A stretch of 64,000 bases of DNA from Aureococcus anophagefferens (Eukaryota; Sar; Pelagophyceae; Pelagomonadales; Pelagomonadaceae), in the NCBI RefSeq assembly GCF_000186865.1, contig NW_008705565.1, positions 714,440-778,439 on the forward strand. Reading direction: 5' to 3'. Positions 41,009 to 48,866 of the stretch are shown here, in pieces (positions within the stretch are counted from its first letter, which is position 1; every line of letters begins with the position of its first letter). The notes below the pieces were generated by a model. It had not been told where the DNA came from. It was given only the letters and a program-made list of their open reading frames with translations, and did no database searches. The position numbers and the translations under genes are program-made.

Positions 41009-43477
41009 ATGAAGACCTCCGCGATCCTCGCCCTCGCCCTCGCGGCCCCCGCCGACGCTGCGGGCCGCCGGCTCGAAGAGAACCTCGACATGCACAAGTT
41101 GCTCGATGCCGGGAAGCAGGGCCGCGTCGGCTCGACGATCAACTTCAAGCTCGACAAGGCCCACAAGCTCGTCAAACGGGGCCACACGGCCGACCTCGCG
41201 ACCAACATCGCCAAGAAGCTCCACTGCGCTCCCCCGAAGCGCAAGTTCCGCGACGCGGGCAAGCACGAGGCGTCGCAGAAGGCGTTCGGCCTCGACATGT
41301 GGTACGAGACCAAGTGCGCGCACGAGACCTCCGACAAGAAGAAGGTCGCGGGCGCGACCCTCAAGAAGCTCAAGCACTTCCTCGACTCCGAGGACCACGA
41401 CGGCGTCGCCTACATCGAGCCCGAGCTCGAGCACAAGACCATGTTCCAGGCGAACGACCCGGAGCTCGGCAGCCAGCCGCACTACGACGCGATCAAGCTC
41501 CCGGGCGCCTGGGACACGACCATGGGCAACCCGGACGTCGTCGTCCAGGTCATCGACACGGGCATCGACATGGAGCACCCGGACCTCCAGAACAATATCT
41601 GGAAGAACCCCGGCGAGATCTGCGGCAACGGCGTCGACGACGACAACAACGGCTACGTCGACGACTGCCACGGCTACAACTTCGCCGACGACACGGGCAC
41701 GGACCTCATGGGCAACCACTGGCACGGCACGCACTGCGGCGGCACCATCGCCGCCGACACGAACAACGGCAAGGGCGTCGCGGGCGTCGCCGGCGGCGAC
41801 GGGTCGCCCAACTCGGGCGCCAAGCTCATGATCGGCGTGACCTTCGGCGACTACTCCGTCGGCGGCTTCGCCGAGGCCCTCGTCTACGGCGCCAACAACG
41901 GCGCCCAGATCTCGTCCAACTCCTGGGGTTACATGCAATCCGGCATCTACGACCAGGCCGAGCTCGACGCGATCGACTACTACAACTCCAAGGACGGCCT
42001 CGTCGTCTTCGCCGCGGGCAACGACGCCGACGACGGCGACTGGTACCCGGCCTACTACGACGGCGCCATCGCCGTCGCCGCGACGGACAACAACGGCGTC
42101 GCCGCGGGCTTCACCTGCTACGGCGACTGGATCGACATCTCCGCGCCCGGCGTCGGCATCTACTCCACCATGGCCGACGAGGGCAACTACTACTCGAGCG
42201 GCGACTACGGCTACTCCGACGGCACGTCCATGGCCTGCCCCCACGTCGCGGGCGTCCTCGCGCTCGGCAAGTCCGTGAACATGGCCGCGGACCGCCGCCA
42301 CCTCCTCCAGTGCATGGCCGACACGGCCATGGACACGGACGGTGCCAACTCGGGCACCTACGCCGGCAAGCTCGGCGCCGGCCTCGTCAACGCCGAGGCC
42401 TTCGTCGAGTGCGCGGCGAACGGCGCGCCGTCCAAGAGCCCGACCGTCTCGCCCGCGCCGACGACCGCGGCCCCGTCGCTGCGGCCGACGATCAGCCCCG
42501 CGCCGACGCCGGACTGCGGCTGCAACCAGCAGCTCATCTTCCACCTCAAGACCGATCTCTACCCGGGCGAGACGACCTACGAATTCAAGGCGCTCGACGC
42601 GCCCGCCGGCTGCGTCGACGAGGGCGTCCTGAAGGGCGGCCCGTACCAGGAGGGCTCGCACAAGTACGACGTCGTCGTCTCGGAGCAGGTGTGCGTTGGA
42701 GTCACCTATGAGTTCAAGGTCCTCGATTTGTTCGGCGACGGCATGTGCTGCGGCCAGGGCGAGGGCGGCTTCGAGCTCGCTCTCGAGGGCACTACGATCC
42801 ACACGGGAGGCCAGTTCGGCTCCGAGGACGTGTTCGAATTCACGAGTTCTGCCGACGGCGTCGAGGCCGGGCCGACGCCCGCGCCCGTTTCTGGCGGCGG
42901 TGACGATGAATGGAACTGGGACGACGACTTCTGGAACGACGGCGACGACTGGGGCTGGTACGACGACGACTTCGAGGACGAGGACGCTCTCCCGACCATG
43001 CAGGTCACCGAGGTGTACAAGGCCCTCGCGCACAAGAAGATCGGCAAGCTCGCCATCTTCTCCTGGGAGGCCGAGGAGGTGGACTCGGATTACGACTACT
43101 CGTACGGCGAGTGGCGCAAGCTCGCGGGCAAGAACAAGAAAGACAAGAAGAAGGGCAAGAGCGGCTGCCCCAAGGGCAAGGCCGGCAAGGCCTGCCGCAA
43201 GGCGGAGAAGGAGGGCAAGAACTGGGAGTACTACTACGGCGATTCCGAGCCGGAGATCTACGCGGGCAACTTCCGCCTCGAGATCCGCTACGGCAAGAAC
43301 GCGGAGTACGAGATGCTCACGGAACAGGTCGTCGCGGAGAGCACGGACGGCAAGTACTACTTCGTCATGCCGGAGGCCGACTGCGGGAAGAAGGTCCAGG
43401 TCCGCGTCACGGGCCTCGGCCCCGACGGGGACGAGACGGAGGCCGTGGAATCCAAGGCCAAGAAGCTCAAGTGCTAG
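41009..43477 (+). CDS. Secreted subtilisin-like serine protease, copy 2
   Basis: 822 residues, the same length as copy 1, with the same signal peptide, propeptide and triad positions (Asp183, His239, Ser407). The protease part is almost identical to copy 1, with only a handful of substitutions visible. The C-terminal cassette (about 505-620) is very different: it begins CNQQLIFHLKTDLYPGE against CHHDVLVRVRTDWFPHE in copy 1, while keeping Cys positions and the D-x-FGDGxCC core. The acidic and final domains return to near identity apart from small indels. This suggests the same catalytic activity with a different binding specificity. Confidence 0.9.
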   Translation: MKTSAILALALAAPADAAGRRLEENLDMHKLLDAGKQGRVGSTINFKLDKAHKLVKRGHTADLATNIAKKLHCAPPKRKFRDAGKHEASQKAFGLDMWYETKCAHETSDKKKVAGATLKKLKHFLDSEDHDGVAYIEPELEHKTMFQANDPELGSQPHYDAIKLPGAWDTTMGNPDVVVQVIDTGIDMEHPDLQNNIWKNPGEICGNGVDDDNNGYVDDCHGYNFADDTGTDLMGNHWHGTHCGGTIAADTNNGKGVAGVAGGDGSPNSGAKLMIGVTFGDYSVGGFAEALVYGANNGAQISSNSWGYMQSGIYDQAELDAIDYYNSKDGLVVFAAGNDADDGDWYPAYYDGAIAVAATDNNGVAAGFTCYGDWIDISAPGVGIYSTMADEGNYYSSGDYGYSDGTSMACPHVAGVLALGKSVNMAADRRHLLQCMADTAMDTDGANSGTYAGKLGAGLVNAEAFVECAANGAPSKSPTVSPAPTTAAPSLRPTISPAPTPDCGCNQQLIFHLKTDLYPGETTYEFKALDAPAGCVDEGVLKGGPYQEGSHKYDVVVSEQVCVGVTYEFKVLDLFGDGMCCGQGEGGFELALEGTTIHTGGQFGSEDVFEFTSSADGVEAGPTPAPVSGGGDDEWNWDDDFWNDGDDWGWYDDDFEDEDALPTMQVTEVYKALAHKKIGKLAIFSWEAEEVDSDYDYSYGEWRKLAGKNKKDKKKGKSGCPKGKAGKACRKAEKEGKNWEYYYGDSEPEIYAGNFRLEIRYGKNAEYEMLTEQVVAESTDGKYYFVMPEADCGKKVQVRVTGLGPDGDETEAVESKAKKLKC

Positions 43478-43649
43478 ATGCGCGAACCAAGTCGCGCAAT
43501 AAGGCAATTCCCTCCAAGTGTTTCCCCCTTTCCGTGAGGTCGGGCGGACTGCTCTCGAGCTCGTCCGGGAGGGTCCCGGACGAGTCCGTTTCGCCACAGG
43601 AGCTCACGGCGAGCTTGACCCCGCCGTGTCGACGCGCCGCACGCCACAA

Positions 43650-44322
43650 ATGCTCGGCCGGCTCGCCCTCGTCGTTTTGACCGTCGCCGCCGACTGGGGA
43701 CCGCCCGAGCCGAAGAAGCGATCGGTACGGCAGCACGATGCCATCGACCCGGACATGGCCAAAAAGGTCGTCGAGGGGAAGGGATGCTGGTGGGAAGGTA
43801 CGACCCGCCCGAGCCCGCGCGCGGACGCGACTCGCGGTCGCGTAGGCGACGACTGGGAGGGCATGCTCACGTGCGCGTGCACCTGCGGCAGTTGCGACCA
43901 GCGCGGGCCCGCGTCCCGACGACTCGGTCGGTCGCGGCGCGTCGCCCGCGGCCCTCGGCGCGGACCGCGACGCCCGGGCGGCGCGGGGCCGCCGAGCTCG
44001 GGGCATCGATCCAGTTCGCCGAGGCCGTGCGCGAGGCCGCGGAGGCCGACGACGCGCGCCGACTCGACCGCGCGCGACGGCGCCCGCAGGTCCTGGCTCG
44101 ACAGATGCTGCGACTGGAACGCCGACACGCTGAAAGCGCCGCTCTGGCCCATGCGATGTTGCGCGAGCCGGCGTCCCGGGACGGCGCGATGGCTCTCCTT
44201 CACCCCGCGTCGCCGCAGGTCCGTGCGCGAAGGAGTCCATCTACGTCTTCAAAAACGACAAGATCGCCCCGGGCTCGCCGTGGCTCACGGGGTCAGAGAC
44301 ACCCCCGGGGTATCCCTGGTAG
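43650..44322 (+). CDS. Small secreted Cys-rich protein, copy 1 (four exons inferred)
   Basis: Inferred exons are 43650-43797, 43846-43912, 44090-44160 and 44219-44322, giving 129 residues. A signal peptide (MLGRLALVVLTVAADW) is followed by conserved blocks CWWEGDDW, TCACTCGSCDQRGPASW, LDRCC-x-W and RCCPCAKE, then a tail ending PPGYPW. The splice pattern was worked out by comparison with the paralog at 45223-45608: removing introns of 48, 177 and 58 nt restores the shared blocks in frame. The last intron must use a GC donor. No known family. Extracellular and disulfide-rich by composition; function unknown. Confidence 0.6.
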
Positions 44323-44372
44323 GATGGGCGAAGGGGCTCCCTAATTGTTCGTGCTGAGCCGGAGGTTACCAT

Positions 44373-45056
44373 TTACGAGCCGCCCGGCGGCGCCCAGTGC
44401 GTCGCGACCTCCGCGAGGACCTCGTGCGGGAGCGCGTCGCCGAAGCACTTCCCGAGGATCGACACGAGCACGCCGCGGTGGTGGCGGATATACCCGGCCC
44501 AGTCGTCTGCGACGCGCACGACCTTTTCTGCGAGCTGGAGGGCGGTGCGGTCCTCAGATTCAGTTGGTTCGAGTAACAAATCCAAAGAAGGGCGAATAGT
44601 ATCAACGTAATGTTTCAAAGGAAAAGCACCGGCGCGAAGAAGGTCGAGGAGGATGCCGCGTCTTCCTTTTCGGATCGTCGCGCCGATCGGCGAACTCATG
44701 AATTCTATCGCACTTGAACCCGGCGTGCTGCCACGGTTAACGTCCGCGCCGGCCGCGATCAGTGCGGCGACCGCATCGAGGTGCCCGCGCATCACCGCGT
44801 ACGCCAAAAGTGGCGAACCCCCTGGTGAAAGAGCGTTCACGTTAGCTCCCGCGGCTATTAGAAAGTTGAATGATGACCATTTTTCTGTGAATGTAGCAAT
44901 ATAGATCAACTGAATTGTGGCTCCGCCTTCCTGACTGAATGGACTACGCACGATTTCGATGTCAGCCCCTGCATCAATTTCACGTTGTAATGCCCCCAAA
45001 TCTTCTGACATGACATACAGGATGAGAATGTTGTCAACTGCTTCAGTATTCGGCAT
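44373..45056 (-). CDS. Ankyrin-repeat protein
   Basis: 227 residues. Ankyrin repeats are visible, including FNFLIAAGANVNALSPGGSP and LDAVAALIAAGADVNRGS with the usual loop residues, plus weaker ones on each side. No signal peptide or membrane segment. The gene has clearly lower GC and freer codon use (ATA, TTA, AAT and ACT appear) than every neighbour, pointing to a recent arrival or relaxed composition. It sits on the opposite strand between the two Cys-rich paralogs. Such proteins are interaction scaffolds; the partner is unknown. Confidence 0.75.
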   Translation of the reverse strand: MPNTEAVDNILILYVMSEDLGALQREIDAGADIEIVRSPFSQEGGATIQLIYIATFTEKWSSFNFLIAAGANVNALSPGGSPLLAYAVMRGHLDAVAALIAAGADVNRGSTPGSSAIEFMSSPIGATIRKGRRGILLDLLRAGAFPLKHYVDTIRPSLDLLLEPTESEDRTALQLAEKVVRVADDWAGYIRHHRGVLVSILGKCFGDALPHEVLAEVATHWAPPGGS

Positions 45057-45222
45057 CGCTCCACTGCTCCACTGCTCAGCGCCCTCTCAACTCATCCCTC
45101 TCCTCTACACAATCGCTAAGAACTGTGGCAGCTCTTGTGGCGAGAGCTTCGCCAGAGAGACAGTCTTGCGACCGCGTCGTGCGCAAACGCATAGACGAGG
45201 ACGTCCCGCCGGACTCTTTGTC

Positions 45223-45608
45223 ATGCTTAGACGACTCGCGGTCATCGCCATCGTACTCGCAGTCGACGCATTGAGTAAAGAGGAATGGACAAAAGTCGTC
45301 CAGCGAGGAGAAGGGTGCTGGTGGGAAGGCGACGATTGGCAGCACGCGGTGAGCTGTTGCGGCTGCAAAACGTGCGACGAGCGCGGCCCCGCGTCCCGAA
45401 GACGACCCGTCGCAGCGCGCGAACTCCGACGCGTTCGCGATGTCCGCGCGAGCGCCTCGGCGACCGCCGCGATTCGCGCAGGTCCTGGCTCGACAGGTGT
45501 TGCGCCTGGGGCACGCACATCAACGACGCGAACCCCTGGTCGCGGCGATGTTGTCCGTGCGACCCGGACGGCCGGGACGACGTCGGCCGCGAGGACAGAC
45601 CCGGGTAA
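45223..45608 (+). CDS. Small secreted Cys-rich protein, copy 2 (two exons inferred)
   Basis: Exons 45223-45392 and 45482-45608 give 98 residues. The signal peptide (MLRRLAVIAIVLAVDA) is followed by CWWEGDDW, SCCGCKTCDERGPASW, LDRCCAW, PW and RCCPCDPDG blocks shared with copy 1. An 89-nt GT-AG intron is needed to bring GPA and SWLDRCC into one frame; copy 1 has an intron at the same place. Copy 2 lacks the two other introns of copy 1 and stops earlier after DVGREDRPG. Function unknown. Confidence 0.6.
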
Positions 45609-45625
45609 ATCGGACCACATCATTC

Positions 45626-45774
45626 AAACACCGCGGGCACGCGGACGCTCGCCGTCGTCGCCGCCGTCGCGGCGCACGCCGGCCACGGCGCCGCCGACGA
45701 CGCCCACTACCACGTGCCACCGTCGAACCCGCGGGGTCAAATGAGGCTAAACATCGTTAAACACCGCGGGCACG
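45626..45774. repeat. 16-bp direct repeat near the P450 3' end
   Basis: AAACACCGCGGGCACG occurs at 45626-45641 and 45759-45774; the second copy is in the last P450 codons. It probably marks a small duplication. The spacer can encode a hydrophobic peptide (LAVVAAVAAHAG) but has no start codon. Confidence 0.8.
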
Positions 45775-47198
45775 GCCCCCTTCCGTTGCGCGAGCGTCGC
45801 GCGCTCGAAGCAGATCGGGCGCGCGGCCGTCGGCGTCGCGCCGCGGCGCACGAGCACGGCGAGCGTCGCGGCGACCAAAACGAGCGCGACCTTCTCGCCC
45901 GGGCACTTGTGGACGCCCTGGGAGAAGACGGAGAACTTGGCGTCGTCGCAGGCCGCGAGGCGCGTGCGCGGGTCCCGGCCGCCGGGGCCGCCGTACTCGG
46001 GCCGGCCCGCGTCGTAGCGCGCCGGGTCCGCGCCCCACTCCGCCGCGCACCGGCTCCACGCGACGTGCGACAGCGCGATGGTCTCGCCCCTCCGCACGGG
46101 CCACGTCCCCGCGAGGACGAGGGGCTCCTTCGCGACGCGGACGGCGCCGATCGTGTGCGCCGTGCAGCGGAGCGCCTCGTACGTCGCGCGCATCAACGCG
46201 TCGGCCGCGAGGAGCGCCTCGAGACTCGGCGCGGCCGCGAGGGCCGCGGCCTCCGCGCGGGCGCGCGCGCGCGCGCCGTCGCCGCCCTCGGCCTCGAGGA
46301 ACACGAGCGCCTGCGCGGCGCCGATGGCCGGGTTCTTGTGCGCCGCGAAGACGAGGCCCAGCAGCAGCTCCGCGGCGTCGAACGGCGCCATGCCTTGGAA
46401 CGACCGGAGCCAGGGCCCCCCGTCCGCCGCCGCCAGCGCGGGCGCGAGCGACGCCGCGAGCGTCCGCTGGAGCGCGCGCCGCCGCCGCGCGACGGGCCAG
46501 AGCACCGCCGGCAGCGAGAGCCAGCGCGGGAGCACGGCGGCCGCCGCCGTCGCGGACTCGACGGCGTCCTGGAAGCCCATGAGCTCGTCGATCAGCCGCG
46601 GGCCGCCGCGCGCCACTAGACCGCCGCCGACGAAGCGGTCCAGCGTCGCCCGGAGCACGCAGCGCCGCACGACGTCGAAGAGGTCATCGACGCAACCACC
46701 CGGCGCTTCGACGGCGAACGCGGCCTCGAGCGCCGCGTGGAGCGCGGGAAATTCCTCGGCGAGCAGGCGCCCGTCGCCGTAGGCGCCCTTGAGCGTCCGC
46801 TTGTGGAAGTCCGTGCCCTCGAAGACGTTGCGCCGCCCGAGCGTCTCCGCGAAGCCGACGGCCGCGACCGCGTCCTTCGACGACAGCGCGCGCTCCGGCG
46901 CCCTCGTCACCTGGCGCACGACGTCGCGGCTGTCGCCGACGACGACCATGCGCTTGCCCGCGAGGTTGACGCGGAAGACGGGGCCCACGGCGCGGCACTG
47001 CGCCGCCACGAAATCCGCGGGGCCCTGTTGGTACGCGAGCGCGTGGCCGAGCACGGGCACCGCGCCCGTCGCCCACGGGATGCCGCCGTCGTCGGCGCGG
47101 CGGTAGACGACGAGGACGACGACGGCGCAGCAGATGCCGGCGATCGCCGTCGTGTGCGCGAGAGCATGCATCGAGAACGCGTCCACGAGCGCTTGCAT
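45747..47198 (-). CDS. Cytochrome P450, CYP7/CYP8/CYP51-clan-like
   Basis: 483 residues with an N-terminal membrane anchor (about 10-32) and a Pro-containing hinge leading to VPVLGHALAY. The K-helix ExxR is EALR in ATYEALRC. The heme loop is FSVFSQGVHKCPGEK with the axial ligand Cys432. The I-helix has GLVFAAHKNPAI where most P450s have the (A/G)Gx(D/E)T oxygen-activating motif, so the Thr is replaced by Asn-Pro. That is reminiscent of CYP7/CYP8 and unusual enzymes that do not do classical hydroxylation. Probably ER-bound. Substrate unknown; a sterol or lipid is a guess from the clan. Confidence 0.82.
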   Translation of the reverse strand: MQALVDAFSMHALAHTTAIAGICCAVVVLVVYRRADDGGIPWATGAVPVLGHALAYQQGPADFVAAQCRAVGPVFRVNLAGKRMVVVGDSRDVVRQVTRAPERALSSKDAVAAVGFAETLGRRNVFEGTDFHKRTLKGAYGDGRLLAEEFPALHAALEAAFAVEAPGGCVDDLFDVVRRCVLRATLDRFVGGGLVARGGPRLIDELMGFQDAVESATAAAAVLPRWLSLPAVLWPVARRRRALQRTLAASLAPALAAADGGPWLRSFQGMAPFDAAELLLGLVFAAHKNPAIGAAQALVFLEAEGGDGARARARAEAAALAAAPSLEALLAADALMRATYEALRCTAHTIGAVRVAKEPLVLAGTWPVRRGETIALSHVAWSRCAAEWGADPARYDAGRPEYGGPGGRDPRTRLAACDDAKFSVFSQGVHKCPGEKVALVLVAATLAVLVRRGATPTAARPICFERATLAQRKGAVPAVFNDV

Positions 47199-47345
47199 GT
47201 CGCCGCAGCGCTTTTTCGGCGCTCGAGCGCGCGACTCCTGCTAGAATTCGTGTTCGCACACTTCGACCGCTTCGCTACGGCTCCGCTCAGGCCACGATCG
47301 ACTCATTTGGCTGCGATAAGCGTCCATCGCCCCAACCTTGCACCA

Positions 47346-48743
47346 ATGTTTGCCGCCGGTTGGACTCGGTTGGCCATCGATTTCAAGATGGGCTCTCTGA
47401 AACTCGGCTTCCCTCAGGCACGCCGCGCCTTCGGCGCCGGCGGGTCCGCCGCCGCCGTGTCCCTCCAACGCGGCCGCTCGTCGGCGCCGTCGCACGGCCA
47501 GTCCAACGCGGGCGTCTACATCGCCGGCGGCCTGGGCCTGGGCCTCGGCCTCTGGCTGTTCCCGCCGTCCAACGAGTACGCGCGGTCGTCGTCGGCCTAC
47601 TGGTCCCTGGCCGACTGGGGCGCCGGGGTCCTGCGCGACGGCGTCGGCGACGCGGAGACAGCGCACGGCTACGCGCTCGCGGGCCTGCACCTCGGCTTCG
47701 GGCCCGTCGCCGCCGCGCCGGAGGACGCGCTCAAGACGAGGCTCTTCGGCCTCGAGTTCCCGTCGCCCGTCGGCGTCGCCGCGGGCTTCGACAAGCGCGG
47801 CGAGGCCGTCGCCGCGCTGGGCGACCTGGGCTTCGGCTTCGTCGAGGTCGGAGGCGTCACGCCGGAGCACCAGGACGGGAACCCGCGGCCGCGCGTCTTC
47901 CGGCTCAAGGACGACGAGGCCGTCGTCAACTTCGTCGGCCTCCCCTCCGAGGGCGTCAACGCCGTCGCCGCGCGGCTCGACCACGCGCGCGCGCTCGGGC
48001 CGAAGGCGCTCGTTGGCGCGAACATCACGAAGAACGCGTCGACGCCCGCCGGCGCGGCGGCCGTCGCGGACCACGTCGCCGTCGCCGAGGCCCTCGCGGG
48101 CTACGTCGACTTCGTCGTCGTCAACGCGAGCTGCCCGAACGTCAAGGGCGGCGTCGTGAGCGTCGGCGCGATGCCGGAGCTGCTCCGGGCGACCAAGGCC
48201 GCGCTCGGCGGCGTGCCCCTGCTCCTCAAGTGCAGCCCGGACCTGGGCGCGTCCCAGGTCGCGGCCATCGCCAAGCTCGCCGTGGACCTGCCCCTCGACG
48301 GCCTCGTCGTCGCGAACACGACCGCGCGGCGGCCCGCGACGGACGCGGACGAGCCGGGGCGGCCGCGGCTCTTCTACGGCGAGCTGCGGTCCAAGGACGT
48401 GCCCGACCGCGGCGGCCTCAGCGGGCCGCCCCTCCGGGACAACGCCGTGCGCCTCGTCCGCGACTTCTACGCCGCGACGGGCGGCGCGGTGCCCATCGTC
48501 GGCGTCGGCGGCGTCGCGTCCGCGGCGGACGCCTACGCCCTCGTCAAGGCCGGCGCGTCCCTCGTCCAGCTCTACACGGCGCTCGTCTACCACGGGCCGA
48601 GCCTCGCGCCCAAGCTCCGCGACGGCCTCGCGGACCTCGCGCGCCGCGACGGCTTCGAGACGGTCCAGGCCGCCGTCGGCGCGGACCACAAGTGGTGGAA
48701 GCCCGAGCGCCGGGCGCCCTGGTGGGCCGTCTGGCGGCGGTGA
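47346..48743 (+). CDS. DHODH: Dihydroorotate dehydrogenase, class 2-like (pyrimidine synthesis)
   Basis: 465 residues from the ATG at 47346. A basic/amphipathic presequence and one hydrophobic span (about 57-75, IAGGLGLGLGLWLF) fit mitochondrial inner-membrane class 2 enzymes. The TIM barrel follows with FGLEFPSPVGVAAGFDK, VEVGGVTP, GLPSEGVNA and the FMN-binding GVGGVASA. The catalytic-base position, Ser in class 2, reads NASCPN here, putting Cys263 where class 1 enzymes have Cys. Oxidation of dihydroorotate to orotate is expected. The start is 147 bp from the divergent P450. Confidence 0.9.
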   Translation: MFAAGWTRLAIDFKMGSLKLGFPQARRAFGAGGSAAAVSLQRGRSSAPSHGQSNAGVYIAGGLGLGLGLWLFPPSNEYARSSSAYWSLADWGAGVLRDGVGDAETAHGYALAGLHLGFGPVAAAPEDALKTRLFGLEFPSPVGVAAGFDKRGEAVAALGDLGFGFVEVGGVTPEHQDGNPRPRVFRLKDDEAVVNFVGLPSEGVNAVAARLDHARALGPKALVGANITKNASTPAGAAAVADHVAVAEALAGYVDFVVVNASCPNVKGGVVSVGAMPELLRATKAALGGVPLLLKCSPDLGASQVAAIAKLAVDLPLDGLVVANTTARRPATDADEPGRPRLFYGELRSKDVPDRGGLSGPPLRDNAVRLVRDFYAATGGAVPIVGVGGVASAADAYALVKAGASLVQLYTALVYHGPSLAPKLRDGLADLARRDGFETVQAAVGADHKWWKPERRAPWWAVWRR

Positions 48744-48866
48744 GAGGACCCGACGCGTGTGGCTAAGGGTCTCTGTGAAGTCGACGGTGCCGCCCAACGG
48801 ACACGTATCTCGGGAGGCGGCGCAGCCTTCCTCAGTCGAGGCGCTCGCGAAGTCACGGCTGCCCCG

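Larger units (their letters stand above)
37620..43570. repeat. Tandem duplication of the subtilase gene, unit about 3.0 kb
   Basis: The two genes are head to tail with stops 3012 bp apart. The 5' flanks (37620-37996 and 40640-41008) and short 3' flanks (40480-40556 and 43505-43570, sharing AATTCCCTCCAAGTGT) also match. The protease-coding part is far more similar than the flanks, which suggests later gene conversion. Confidence 0.9.

Noticed and set aside
40475..43597. Long minus-strand frames opposite both subtilases
   Set aside because: They mirror the protease codons and are repeated simply because the gene is duplicated. Composition (runs of Val, Asp, Arg, Gly) is typical of an antisense shadow.
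45641..45746. Possible secreted peptide (LAVVAAVAAHAGHGAADD)
   Set aside because: No ATG precedes it in frame, and it lies between short direct repeats next to the P450 end. Probably a duplication scar.
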